64,000 bases of DNA from Lumbricus rubellus (lineage: Eukaryota > Annelida > Clitellata > Crassiclitellata > Lumbricidae): NCBI GenBank assembly GCA_945859605.1, contig OX243818.1:36947773-37011772 (forward strand). Reading direction: 5' to 3'. The position numbers and the translations under genes were made by a program. Within the stretch, counting starts at the first letter, position 1. The number at the start of each line of letters is the position of its first letter. Below are positions 23,540 through 34,980 of this stretch, in pieces. The notes beneath the pieces are model-generated. The model was not told the origin of the DNA and did no database searches. It was given only the letters and a program-made list of their open reading frames with translations.

Positions 23540-24400
23540 CTGAACTAGTTCAGGCCATCTGAACAAGTGCAGGTCCATTTTTAACGGTCTAATGTTCAGG
23601 TACCATGTCTGAAGTTCGGGAAAATCCCATATCTATTCTGGTAAAAAACAATGTGTGAACAGATGGGAGATTTTTTCCTGAGCTTCAGGCGTGGAACTCA
23701 ACATTTGACTGTCTCATTTGGACCTGAACTGGTTCAGAGAGATTCCTGACCTTCAGGCATGGTGCCTGAATATTCGACCGTCTCATTTGGACCTGAACTG
23801 GTTCAGGGAGATTCCTGAACTTCAGGCACATTGCCTGAATATTCGACCATCCCATTTGGACCAGAACTGGTTCAGGGAGATTCCTGAACTTCAGGCATAT
23901 AGCCTGAATATTCGACCGTCCCATTTGAACCTGAACTGGTTCAGGGAGATTCCTGAACTTCAGGCACATTGCCTGAATATTCGACCGTCCCATTTGGACC
24001 TGAACTGGTTCAGGGAGATTCCTGAACTTCAGGCACATTGCCTGAACATTCGACCGTCTCATTTGAACCTGAACTGGTTCAGGGAGATTCCTGAACTTCA
24101 GGCACATTGCCTGAATATTCGACCGTCCCATTTGAACCTGAACTGGTTCAGGGAGATTCCTGAACTTCAGGCACATTGCCTGAACATTCGACCGTCTCAT
24201 TTGAACCTCAACTGGTTCAGGAAGATTCCTGAAGTTCAGGCATGGTGCCTGAATATTCGACCGTCCCATTTGGACCTGAACTGGTTCAGGGAAATTCCTG
24301 AACTTCAGGCATCTTACCTGAAAGTTCAACCGTCTCATCTGGACCTGAACCAGTTCAGGCCGGTTGCCTGAAATTTCAGATATGTTACCTGAACTCTTCT
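23540..24400. repeat. 69-bp minisatellite with internal palindromes
   Basis: About nine regular 69-bp units (23,700-24,370) with diverged half-units on either side. Each unit contains CCTGAACTGGTTCAGG and CCTGAACTTCAGG, both near-perfect palindromes. Because 69 is divisible by three and the unit lacks stops, both strands are open for 217-250 codons; this is a repeat effect, with no start context, splice site or polyadenylation signal to support a gene. Confidence 0.9.
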
Positions 24401-24439
24401 GAAAGTGTACCCATGCCCAATCTTTTGTTGTGTCCAAAA

Positions 24440-25960
24440 ATGTTTCGAAGGCGTCTCACTCATTTTCTATTTAGGCAGAGACAATGTCTTATTTCTCAAT
24501 GGAAATTCCCCTGATGGTCCATTTCGAGTTGGATAAGAAACATTTGCGTTAGGCGTCTCTAAAAGACTACAAAATCAAGGCGATCTACCTTTCAATCTAT
24601 GCCAAATTTCTTTCCTAAATCTTCGTCTTGTTACTCGTTGAAACCAACAGAAGTCGACTGATGCCAAAGCTCTAATGACATCTTGGTATCTCTGCAGGGG
24701 AAAGGAATTCAGTAGGCATATCCACTGAAGAAATGAGTTTTCTAAGACGACATCGAGCAGTTCCAGTGGAAGTTCATTCAGCTAAAAAATGAAACTTCGC
24801 TAAGTCTAGTATTTGTTGTTTTTGCGTTAGGATCACAGCTTCAAAAACTGTAACAGTAACAATTCACAAACCACAAAATTTTTAAACAATTGGGAGGCGA
24901 CACTGAAGTCCTAAACCATGACTAACAGCATTGAAAAAATGACTAATTCTGACGAAAAGGACAGCTTTAGGTTTTGGGGCCTCAAGTTTTTTTGGATGGG
25001 AGCCTCAGGTAGGCCTACCTTAGCGCTGGCACTGGTTATGCGCAATATTTAAAGCAATATAAAGATTTGGACACCTAAATCAAACTCAGATAAAACTTCA
25101 TTTAACCACATAGGGCCTAACCATATTTCGTACTTAAACCTAATGCAAAAGTAATGTAGGAACAACTAGGTGAGCCCATTTGTCAATTTAAAACTGTAAA
25201 TAAAAAATATATTGCGTTAGGCCTAATAATGATTCAATGACACATAAAATTTTAGGCTTACTATAGGCTATGCTACCTATAATTGACGCCTGTTGATTTA
25301 GAAGAAAATATTTAGTTGGCGAGATAAGTGATTTAGCTTAGCCTATCGATAATTTTTATGCAATTGCAATTTTTGCGAAAACACCAATAATATAAAATAG
25401 CCTTGCTCACATTCTTACCGCTGTCTTGGAAGTTTCTTGACATCTCTCTGTTTAAGACAAAAAATATACAAATTGAATGACATAGCCAGGCCTATTTTTT
25501 CCGAATAGGCGAATAGCCCTATGTCGTTGATAAAATACCTAATTTTTAAGTTGCTACGTGGCACTATTGACGCATAGGACCCTAAATTTTTAAATATCGT
25601 ATTCGAACTAATGAAATGAGATGTCGAATCTTTCTCGGCGATAGGCTAACAATCTGAATAGCCTAAATCAATTAGTTCTCATCGTTAAACCGAAATCTGC
25701 AAGATGATCTGAATTGGCCAACAAGAAACAAGATATTAGGAGCTTATTCTACACACCTACTGTAGAGAATAGACTGCCCAATGAATTAAGCCTATATCAA
25801 CTTCCAAATCTCTTGCATCAACACGTAGCTTATTGTAGGCCTATGGCATTTACCTATTACAAAGCGATTTCTTGGTATAAATCCGATCTGTCCACTTTCC
25901 AACTTCCTCACCATCCACCACCCAACAACGTCGCTGCAAATGAATATTAAATTATTAGGC
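24440..25960. other. intergenic, no gene supported
   Basis: No coding signal. TAGGCCTA and its variants are frequent from 25,000 on. Confidence 0.5.
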
Positions 25961-25966
25961 CTATAC

Positions 25967-26206
25967 GGTGGGGCGCGGGGGTCTAGTGGTGGCGTCGTTG
26001 CCTTGGAGCCGGAAGGTCCGAGGTTCGAATCCATTTCCCCGCGTAAGGACCTTGGGCAAGTCCTTCACTTACAATTGCTCAGCGCTTCGGCGTGAAACTC
26101 CGATGCAGTGTCCGCTCTGCATCGGGAGCGCCTCTGAGTAGAGAGAGCTTGAAGGGGCGCTATAACAAGTGCACATACAAACAAACAAACAAACAAACAA
26201 ACAAAC
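25967..26206 (+). mobile_element. tRNA-derived SINE, complete copy
   Basis: Starts GGTGGGGCGCGGGGGTCTAG with an A-box-like TAGTGGTGGCGTCG, and a perfect B-box GGTTCGAATCC at 26,022-26,032. Body CGCTTCGGCGTGAAACTCCG, then AGCTTGAAGGGGCGCTATAA and a (CAAA)n tail. Expected to be transcribed by RNA polymerase III and mobilised by a LINE. Confidence 0.85.
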
Positions 26207-26605
26207 GGTAGCTGAGAACCGAGGTTAAACGTTTTTGACTAATTACCTTTTCTCAATTTTCAGCACCGTGCCAAGAAATTTAGGCTAGGCCTATTTCTAA
26301 ATGCCCTAGCAGTAGCATTGAGATTGAAGGGTGCACGGCGATGTAACTCAAAGAAATAATATTATTCTAATTAAAAATATGTTTTTCAGGTGTTAATCGG
26401 GCCTTGGTCTACCCGACGGGTTTAGAACAACGTCGTTCAAAAGAAAAGTTAATGCTCGAACAGTCGCATCACAGGCCTATATATAGGCATAGCCTAATCG
26501 GTAATAGACTAATTACAATACAAATATTGCATATAACTTTATTTTCTTTATCTATAAGAAATTTTGCGTGACTTAGCCAATTGCAAACACTTGTTTGATG
26601 CATAG

Positions 26606-26957
26606 TCACCCGATGTTCGCAGGAGGAATTGTCTGCATTTTGATTCCTCTCTTGAATGTTAGCACCACTGAATAAAGATCCACTGTTTTCGATGGTAGCC
26701 TTTCATAATATCTCATATTCATTACCAGATTAAATGTGTATCGGTGTAAACGTTTGAATGTATCTTTGATTTGCTTCGTAGCTGTCAAATATTCCATCAG
26801 TATTCCACCCTGTAAAGTGTCGTCGATTTCTAACTCCTCCCTTTTAGTCAACAATCCTTGGCTCTTTAAAAACAAGTTCAGTTGCATCGTCTCTCTATTA
26901 CTCATCTGTCTGGGGTCAAAGTCATGAGTTGCACGCAACGTAGTTCCTTCTGGAACT
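26606..26957 (-). CDS. terminal exon of an unrecognised minus-strand gene
   Basis: The acceptor TTCTTTTTAG lies just upstream of 26,957 on the minus strand; the frame then runs about 117 codons to a stop at 26,606, and AATAAA follows at 26,538-26,543. These three signals fit a 3' terminal exon. It encodes a helical, charged segment (LFLKSQGLLTKREELEIDDT, then LMEYLTATKQIKDTFKRLH). I do not recognise the family; a death-fold is possible but unproven. Its upstream exons were not found. Confidence 0.4.
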
Positions 26958-27346
26958 AAAAAGAACAACGTGGTCTTTATAGGTTTCTTAACTTTACTGT
27001 TTAGAATTGGGATATATCATAATGTAGGCCTAGATATATCTGCAGATATCAAAGCATACAGCAAAAAAGGTCGAATTTTTTTCTTTAAGGCAGTGACTTA
27101 TAAAAGGAGTTGATTTTCTGAACCCTTGGTCAAGTTGGCCTAGCTTGTGAAGGCAATCGTGAATAAAATGAGCTTTGAGTACATATTCAAGAGATATAAT
27201 AAAATGAGTCAGTCATTGTCAACCTTGGGTCACATTTTACAAAGCAGGTTGCAGAAGCAAAAGAATACAACTATTTCTACGTATTGATAAGAAAGATGAA
27301 GAATGCTGGCCTAACGCAGGAAGATATAAATGGCTCTTACACCAGG

Positions 27347-27560
27347 CAGTGGCGCAACTAGGGGGGTGCTGGGGGGTGCTTGAGCACCCCCAGGGCCAAA
27401 AAGGTGACCCACGCAATTTATCCAAATCCGATGAGTTTTTGTGGGTGGAGGTGGGGGGGGGGGGTAGCCCGGGTAAGTGAACTTTCGGTCGTGCAGTCTT
27501 TCAGATTACACAATCAATTCTGAGCACCCCCCCCAGGAAAATGTTCTGGTTGCGCCCCTG
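27347..27560. mobile_element. hAT-type MITE
   Basis: Ends CAGTGGCGCAACTAGGGGGG and GGTTGCGCCCCTG, flanked by an exact 8-bp duplication ACACCAGG (27,339-27,346 and 27,561-27,568). The CAG..CTG ends and 8-bp duplication are hAT hallmarks. Only 214 bp. Confidence 0.88.
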
Positions 27561-28092
27561 ACACCAGGCCTATTTATTGAGCCTAGGTTTCACTTTTTGG
27601 TTATAACACGTTTTAAGAGTCGCGCAGAGGAGGGGGAAACATGAATGTCCGAACAACTTAGAAGCTGCAGAGTTCGAGTGATCTTATATCTTTTTTCATT
27701 AAAACGGTCTAGAGTTTCAATGGAAGGTGCTCATTATTCTCGAAGGGCTATGTCAAAAATTATAAGAATATCGTCGAATTACCTTCACCTTCTGCAACTG
27801 TTTTCGCAGTCATATCTTTCTTCTTCCTTAAATCCTGACAAAAATTAAATAAGCAAAGTTATTTACGATCATTGCTTGAGAAAAGCGGCTTGTGTGCCAC
27901 TGATTTCAACTAGGCCTACTGACTATTGTTAGAGTTGGATTTGGCATATAGTTTGGTAGTGATTCATTGATTACAGTTAATATTACGGTAGCCTTTATAG
28001 GTAGACCTTTAAAAAGATATAAAAAGATCATGATAAAAAATGCCTGGCTAATGAGTTGATAAAAAATTAAGGCAGTGTATGTAGGTCTGTAT

Positions 28093-28445
28093 GTAGTTAG
28101 CTACAGCGGTAATCGAGAGCGGCATTCGTCTGTTGGATACAACGGACTGTGGTTTAAGCCCCGGTGTTAAGGTTTCAAATTACCACCTGCAAACTGTAGA
28201 TTGCATCAATCATCGCATAATCTGAAACCGGGGGTAATTTGAAACCTTTACACCGGTTGACACTCATAGATTTAGATATCTCGGGCTAGCACGCATGAGA
28301 CGCGGTGACGCAAGCTGCTGCGGAGCGACCTTGGGCAAGTTGCTTACCCAACATTGTCTGTGGGGAAGGCAACGGGAAACCACCTCACTTATCTCATCCC
28401 CAGAGACGTAAAAGCCAATGAACCTGCCTTCGGGCAGAGATCCAT
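28093..28445 (+). mobile_element. second SINE family, split by a MITE
   Basis: tRNA-like head with a degenerate B-box (GGTTTAAGCCC), then after the inserted element a body with GACCTTGGGCAAGTTGCTTA and GGGAAACCACCTCACTTATC, ending near ATCCATCATCATG. The family is distinct from the SINE at 25,967. Confidence 0.5.
28161..28256. mobile_element. 96-bp MITE inside the SINE
   Basis: Ends CCGGTGTTAAGGTTTCAAAT and TTGAAACCTTTACACCGG, inverted. The same ends and the inner TTGCATCAATCA motif occur in the 468-bp element at 58,760-59,227, so this is an internally deleted relative. Confidence 0.75.
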
Positions 28446-28631
28446 CATCATGTAAGTCTATGCAAGACAGGAGTAGCGTAATGAAATCCTGTTTGGATTA
28501 CCTACATAAATTCTTGGACTTCCATATGGCGCTGAACCTCTGTGCGCTTGAAGAATATGTTAGGCTTATGCAAAAAATATACAGCTGTATATTTTGTTTA
28601 CAAGTAAATTTTATTATCCAGTGTCTCCACT

Positions 28632-28796
28632 AACTGGCCAGAAACCATCAGGGAAGACTTGAAGTGCATGGACTTGACCTGGGATGAGGTGATTCAACTG
28701 GCGGTAGACAGGAGGAGCTGCATTGCCCGATGTGCAGAATTGCACGTAATGGACTGATGATGATTATGATGATGATGATGATGATGACGTCTCCAC
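28632..28796 (+). pseudogene. LINE 3' fragment with (GAT)n tail
   Basis: Encodes WPETIREDLKCMDLTWDEVI, then QLAVDRRSC and a stop, matching the end of LINE ORF2 (T-W-x-E-A-x-x-x-A-x-DR). Followed by a TGATGATGATTATGATGATG tail. Confidence 0.7.
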
Positions 28797-28859
28797 TATA
28801 GATATCGATAGCTACATGTAGCTATTAAATAATTTAAATTCGGTGTGAGCTACAGTCTA

Positions 28860-30120
28860 CATTATGAAAAGATGTAGAGATACCTGAGGCAGGGTAGTGG
28901 ATAAGTTAGAGCACTCGACCTGCAGAACGTGGAGTAAGGTTCTCCTCCGCTCAGTCCGCTTATTTGTAAAGGCTTTGAAGAAATTCTTCGCCCGCATTAA
29001 TATTCTTATGCCTTCGACATTCTGCTCTGTGGTTGTGTGTGCAATCCATAGCGATTTGCGGAGAACAACATCAGATTCTGATGTGTTTCGTTGCACTAAA
29101 GTGGTGAAGACATTTGCTGGATTAAATTGGATGCTCCTCAAAGGCGCTCACTCTGCAGAGGCGCTCAATAAGTGATGTCAAGCTATGGCTTAGGCGGCCA
29201 TTAGGCCGGCATAATGTAACAAAGGTCTTCAATAGTCAACACGTACACAGTAAGCCTGAGTATCTAGGCGTTTGTGGAAAAGAGTTGACAGTGTCCTACA
29301 GTGCTTAGGCCTACACCTGTTAAAAATATAGCTAGCAGAGAGGCCTATGTTATTCTCAGGCTATAGCCCGGTCCATTGCCCATCAGAACCACAAAAGGTT
29401 AAACATTTATTTGAGCGGACATCTCCGGTGACGGATATTACACGACAACTTCTTTAGAAATTATTAGGGCAAAGCAATCTTGTCGCCTTAGAAAACGTGT
29501 GAATATATTAACGACAAGGCGCCAGCCATCCGTATCACATGCATATTAATAATGCTGAAACCTAGGCTACATAAGCCTAACCTACACATTCGATACACAG
29601 CATAGTTTTCAGGCAAGACATCGAGAACGTTATTTCTCTTTGTGTTTGAGTTCTCAGTAGGATATATTTTTCGTGACAATAAAGCCTATAGTTCTACTTT
29701 GAACTCAAATGTTGAACTCATTGATCTTTTCGTTATTTCAGTGATAAGTTTATCATCAAAAACTTTTAAACGGGTTCACAGGGCAACAAAATCGTTTGTT
29801 TAGTTCAGTATATTTAGCCAGGACAAAATTCGTGGGTTTCAATTGAAGGGAGGGGTCCAACATCAAAATGCTCAAAAGTAAAAAAATTCAAAAATCACAT
29901 GAACCTGAAACCTTGTCAATGCATGGTTGAATCCACTGCAACACGCTAGACTTATAAATCACACGACTCTCTATTCTCTAATCAGCAGACCTCTTCAGTT
30001 CTATCAACGCAACTGTGGGTCTGGCATATTGCAAAACACACATTTTGTATATTGGATAGGCGGCAATCATAGGCCTATTATAGCCTACGCTTCAGTAGTC
30101 AGACCTGAATTCTCTCCTAC
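28860..30120. other. intergenic, no gene supported
   Basis: Short overlapping open frames occur on both strands at 28,857-29,175 but have no recognisable domain. Octamer copies present. Nothing else seen. Confidence 0.5.
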
Positions 30121-30124
30121 ACTG

Positions 30125-30500
30125 AGATCATCAGTGGATAAAAGAATTTGCTCTCAACCAGTTAAGGATGATGCGAAAGCATAATATCTGGCAAATATTG
30201 GTTTAGCTTGAACTGCTGAAACCCTTGCGATGCCTTGTCTTCCTTAATCGCTGAAACATCAGCAAGCTTTTTCTAAAAATAGGCCTACTGCAACAGACTA
30301 ATAACGCTTAGGTATTATAGCCCACGGACGATTTATACATGTAATAGCGCAAGGACTATCTCTATTAAACTGTCCTTGGGCATAGCTTTATTGCAAAACG
30401 TTTATCAGCTATAGCCTACACCTTTAATTTTAAATTGATGACTCTTAGGTTTATCAAATCTCCATAGCGATTCCTTGATCGCTGTAAAACTACAATGAAC
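30125..30500. repeat. duplicated segment, copy 1 (uninterrupted)
   Basis: Aligns with 34,543-35,690: shared GCTCTCAACCAG, GATGCGAAAG, TGCTGAAAC, TTTTCCTTAATCG-like, CACCTTTAATTTT and CTCCATAGCGATTC anchors in the same order. This copy lacks the two transposons found in copy 2 and so serves as an empty-site reference. Confidence 0.8.
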
Positions 30501-30899
30501 TTGAATGAACATTTCAAGGCGAACGAACAAGAACATTGATAAAACAGTCGCCTCAAATGACAATCTCTGGTGACAACTTGTCTCCCATGTGACAACATTG
30601 CCATGTGAAGCTGAAATGTTCTTTCGCTTGATGTTACATGAAGGGAAAATTAAACACATAATATGAATGGTGTTATACTGTATACATCTAAAGTAATACA
30701 TGTGAATAATATTATTATGCCAACGGTTTGTTAGACATTGCTGTCGTTTATATAAGTTTCCAACCTAGCATGGGTTCTTTAGTCAACCCACTGAAGAGAA
30801 TCGCATGAAAATTTTCCAGGCGTAGCCTTACCGGCATTTATGTTTAATTTTTGCAGCACAGATTCTTACCTTTATTATTTGAGAGATATCATTTAAAAA

Positions 30900-32660
30900 C
30901 TAGCGGCAAGTAGGCCCTACTTTCTCTACAGAATGGATTTTCTCATGGCCTTTCAGATATGAAAGTTGGAAAAATGTTCTGTTACAGACTTTACACTGAT
31001 ATGGTTTCTCTCCTGTGTGGATTCTTTCATGCGTTCTCAGAATTGAAGCACGCACAAATGTTTTCCGACAAACATGGCAAATGTATGGTTTTTCTCCAGA
31101 GTGAGCTTTCTCATGATGTCTCAGAGCTGTACTGAATGAGAACGTTTTCTGACAAACATGGCAGAGGTATGGTTTCTCCCCGGTATGTTTTCTCATGTGC
31201 CTCTTAATATAACTGCTGCCATTTACACTGAAATCACATAACTGGCATCGATACGGTTTCTCTCCGGAATGAATTCTTGCATGAATCCTAATGTAGGATG
31301 CAGAGGTAAACCTTTTCAGACATATGTGACATTTAAAAGGTCTCTCTCCACTATGACTTCTAACGTGCTTTTGTAGACAACACGGCTGAGCATATGTCTT
31401 TTTGCATAAGTGACATAGGTAAGGTTTCTCTCCAGTATGGATTCTGCTATGGCTTTGCAGATTGACGAATTTTTTCTGGCATATCGTACAAAGGTGTTCT
31501 TTTTCTGTTGAGTTGGACTTTTCATGATGTTTGAGAGTTATAGCACATGGGAACATATTCCGACATAAGCTAACCTTGCAAACGTACGACTTCTGTCTAG
31601 CACGAGTTCTAATCTGATTCTTTAGTTGATTTTTATGATCAGTTAAACATTCAGGTAATTTATCTTTGGGATGCATTTTGTCATGGTCTATCAGATGCGA
31701 AGATTGGGAAAATGTTCTGTTACAGACGTGACACAGATTCTCTCCTGTGTGGATTCTTTCATGCGCTCTCAGAACTGAAGCCCACGTGAATGTTTTCCGA
31801 CAAACATGGCAGAGGTATGGCCTTTCTCCAGAGTGAGTTTTCTCATGATGTCTCAGAGCTGTACTGAATGAGAACGTTTTTCGACATGTGTGGCAGAGGA
31901 ATGGTTTCTCCCCAGTATGTTTTCTCATGTGCCTCTTCAAATAACTCCTGTCATTTACACTGAAATCGCATAACTGGCATCGATACGGTTTTTCTCCGGT
32001 ATGAATTCTTGCATGAATCCTAATGTAGGAAGCAGAGGTAAACCTTTTCAGACATATGTGACATTTAAAAGATCTCCCTTCACTATGACTTCTAATGTGC
32101 TCTTGTAGAGAACACGACTGAGAATATGTCTTTGTGCATAAGTGACATTGGTAAGGTTTCTCTCCAGTATGGATTCTTGCATGAATCCTAATGTACGATG
32201 CAGAGGTAAACCTTTTCAGACATATGTGACATTTAAAAGGTCTCTCTCCACTATGACTTTTAACGTGCTTGTGTAGAGAAGACGGCTGAGAATATATCTT
32301 TGCGCATAAGTGACATTGGTAAAGTTTCTCTCCGGTGTGAATTCTATTATGGCTTTGCAGATTGAAAATTTTTTCCTGGCATATCGTACAAAGGTGTTCT
32401 TTATCTGTAGACCGGGACTTTTCATGATGTTTGAGAGTTATAGCACACGGGAACATGTTCCGACATAAGCTAACCTTGCAAACGTACGGCTTCTCTCTTA
32501 GGCCTATAGCACATGGGAACATTTTCCTACATAAGCTTACCTTGCAAACGTACGAATTCTCTCCAGCACGAGTTCTCGTGTGATTTTTTAGTTGATTTAT
32601 ACGATTAGTTAAACGTTCACGTAACTTATCTTTGGGATGCATCTCTGTATGGTCTTTCAT
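30900..32660 (-). CDS. C2H2 zinc-finger protein, about 18 fingers, 5' end broken
   Basis: 586-codon frame on the minus strand, almost entirely C2H2 fingers with TGEKP-type linkers. It is an internal duplication: two blocks each start with PKDKL...NQLKN and a C-X4-C finger (CKVSLCRNMF), then the same finger order. An extra truncated C-X4-C unit at the N terminus ends in TAGGCCTA (32,499-32,506). The first ATG lies inside what was a finger (SHMKDHTEMH). Upstream, 32,661-32,920 still encodes fingers but in shifted frames, each break at a run of A with one base too few. Either a pseudogenised 5' end or consensus errors in the assembly. Expected role: nuclear DNA binding. C-terminal GPTC residues derive from TAGGGCCTA. 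Confidence 0.8.
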   Translation of the reverse strand: MKDHTEMHPKDKLRERLTNRINQLKNHTRTRAGENSYVCKVSLCRKMFPCAIGLREKPYVCKVSLCRNMFPCAITLKHHEKSRSTDKEHLCTICQEKIFNLQSHNRIHTGEKLYQCHLCAKIYSQPSSLHKHVKSHSGERPFKCHICLKRFTSASYIRIHARIHTGEKPYQCHLCTKTYSQSCSLQEHIRSHSEGRSFKCHICLKRFTSASYIRIHARIHTGEKPYRCQLCDFSVNDRSYLKRHMRKHTGEKPFLCHTCRKTFSFSTALRHHEKTHSGERPYLCHVCRKTFTWASVLRAHERIHTGENLCHVCNRTFSQSSHLIDHDKMHPKDKLPECLTDHKNQLKNQIRTRARQKSYVCKVSLCRNMFPCAITLKHHEKSNSTEKEHLCTICQKKFVNLQSHSRIHTGEKPYLCHLCKKTYAQPCCLQKHVRSHSGERPFKCHICLKRFTSASYIRIHARIHSGEKPYRCQLCDFSVNGSSYIKRHMRKHTGEKPYLCHVCQKTFSFSTALRHHEKAHSGEKPYICHVCRKTFVRASILRTHERIHTGEKPYQCKVCNRTFFQLSYLKGHEKIHSVEKVGPTCR

Positions 32661-32930
32661 ATGGGAAACCTTGGAAAACTGTTTTCACACATCTGACATT
32701 GGTAGTGCCTCTTCCCAGTTTGGGTCCCATAACTCCGACTGTGTTTCTTCACACGAGAAAGCTGGGCAAATGATTTCTCGCATGACTGGCAGTCACATGG
32801 TTTCTCTCCTCTATGGGTTATCGTTTGTGTTTTCACAATCTTTGAGTATGAGAATTTTTATGACACACCAGGCAACTGTACGTTTTTCGTCCAGTATAGG
32901 TTTTCATATGTAGGCTTATTTTTGGCTACA
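32661..32930 (-). pseudogene. frameshifted upstream zinc fingers
   Basis: Minus strand reads KTYTGRKTYSCLVCHK, then after a shift HRGEKPCDCQSCEKSFAQLS and HYQCQMCENSF, then shifts again into the downstream ORF. Shifts map to A runs (plus-strand T runs) near 32,682-32,685 and 32,855-32,860; one extra A in each would restore the finger register. Confidence 0.7.
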
Positions 32931-32934
32931 CTCA

Positions 32935-33314
32935 TCCTTAGTCATGCTATTACGAAGCTTGCATTTGTTTGTCTTTTCTCTGGAACAGCTATCTGACATC
33001 AGTACAATTGATTAACTTTGCAAAATTTTGTACTTTTCATCTTCTCTTGTGTTGCATTAATTTTCCGGTGGGATATGCAAATTATGAGTCCTTGAAAGAA
33101 ATGTTTTCCGACATCACAAATGAGTGAAATGACTGAAGATTTCTGAAATTTATTATTTTCAATTAGAATCATAAGTAAAATCCAAAATTGGATTTTAATT
33201 CAAAAATAGACTTTGAAAAGATTTCAAGATAGCCTACTAACAAGACCGAAACTTCAAACCAAGCCGTAGTTGCTTGGTTCTAGAAACTGTTTTTGACATT
33301 TAATAAGGTCTTAA
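32935..33314. other. intergenic, nothing recognised
   Basis: No gene or repeat signal seen upstream of the zinc-finger remnant; a promoter could not be identified. Confidence 0.4.
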
Positions 33315-34358
33315 AGCGACACAATGCAATACTTAACGAAATGAAGTAATGAACATTTCTAAATACATTACAGATGCAAAACCACTTAAAGCAATATAAT
33401 TCAAAAGCAGTATGTGGGCTCAAATACTTAGCGTGAAGATTGAAAAAGTAATTATAACAGACCAATGTGCCTTTCTTCAAATTCATGATTATAGGTTAGA
33501 CTTAGATGCAAGAACTAAAACAAGCCTACTGCAGTTACAAACTTACAACGTGGTTCACATAATTTATTTGACATTATGTTAGTTGCTGTAGGCCTATCTA
33601 CAATTGATTCTGTAAAGATAAATCACCTTTTAACCGGAGATTTGAACCTCACCTAGTTCAAATAGCCTACTGTTAATGTGACTGTCTTACATTTTGGCTT
33701 TACGCGTGTTATGTGTCTGTAATGAAATTTCAAATTCCTCTTCCGTGCAAGGCATCAAATATGACGTCACGGTTACATCAAGTTTTATTGCGCCAACTTT
33801 TCTTTCAATAATTATATAGGCCTAATTTCGTCAGTTAGCGACACAATGCAATACTTAACGAAATGAAGTAATGAACATTTCTAAATACATTACAGATGCA
33901 AAACCACTTAAAGCAATATAATTCAAAAGCAGTATGTGGGCTCAAATACTTAGCGTGAAGATTGAAAAAGTAATTATAACAGACCAATGTGCCTTTCTTC
34001 AAATTCATGATTATAGGTTAGACTTAGATGCAAGAACTAAAACAAGCCTACTGCAGTTACAAACTTACAACGTGGTTCACATAATTTATTTGACATTATG
34101 TTAGTTGCTGTAGGCCTATCTACAATTGATTCTGTAAAGATAAATCACCTTTTAACCGGAGATTTGAACCTCACCTAGTTCAAATAGCCTACTGTTAATG
34201 TGACTGTCTTACATTTTGGCTTTACGCGTGTTATGTGTCTGTAATGAAATTTCAAATTCCTCTTCCGTGCAAGGCATCAAATATGACGTCACGGTTACAT
34301 CAAGTTTTATTGCGCCAACTTTTCTTTCAATAATTATATAGGCCTAATTTCGTCAGTT
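33315..34358. repeat. exact 522-bp tandem duplication
   Basis: 33,315-33,836 is repeated as 33,837-34,358 with no difference that I can see, from AGCGACACAATGCAATAC to AATTTCGTCAGTT. No coding content. Either very recent or an assembly artefact (collapsed or duplicated haplotype). Confidence 0.92.
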
Positions 34359-34573
34359 ATTAGCACATTTTATGATCTTCACAAATTATCACGGGCAAGA
34401 CTTTAAAAATGAATACGACTTAGAATTAGAAAGATAGAACGGACAAAATATTATGTCAACTTAGCATAATAAATCTCAGCTCATTTGTTCGATCTAAAAA
34501 AGCCACGGAGTTGAGTCTATGAATAAATTGTCTTCCATATTTAGATAATGAGTGGATCAAAAACTACTCTCAA

Positions 34574-34908
34574 CAGTGGCGGCGCTAGGGGGGCTAGGGG
34601 TAAGCCCCCAAAAGGTGATTAGTTTTTTTGTATTGTGAAAATAATGAGAATTCGACTTAGCTCCTCCCCTAAAAAGGTCATGAGAATTTTTCTGGATAAA
34701 TTTTCATGAGATTTCGACACCAAATTGACTTTAAAAAGGTCGTCAGATTTTTGCGCCGGAAAATTGAATATTTTCTTCAGCTTTTAACCAAATGACTAAA
34801 AAAAGGTGGCAGAAATTTTGGCGAATGAAGCACGGAAAATTTCCTCCGCGGTTCGTCTCCTTAAGCCCACCCAAAACTGAAATCCTGGCGCCGCCACTGC
34901 AGCTATGG
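34574..34908. mobile_element. hAT-like element in copy 2
   Basis: Inverted ends CAGTGGCGGCGCTAGGG and GGCGCCGCCACTG. CTCTCAAC lies at 34,567-34,574 and again at 34,909-34,916, and copy 1 has it once, so it is the 8-bp target duplication. Nine bases (CAGCTATGG) separate the right inverted end from the duplication, which is odd for hAT. Confidence 0.75.
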
Positions 34909-34980
34909 CTCTCAACCAGTAAAGGACGATGCGAAAGTATAATGACTGCTAAACTTTGGTTTACCTTCAGTTGCTGAAAC

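Noticed and set aside
23685..24437. 250- and 217-codon open frames on opposite strands
   Set aside because: Caused by a 69-bp repeat with length divisible by three; no independent gene signal.
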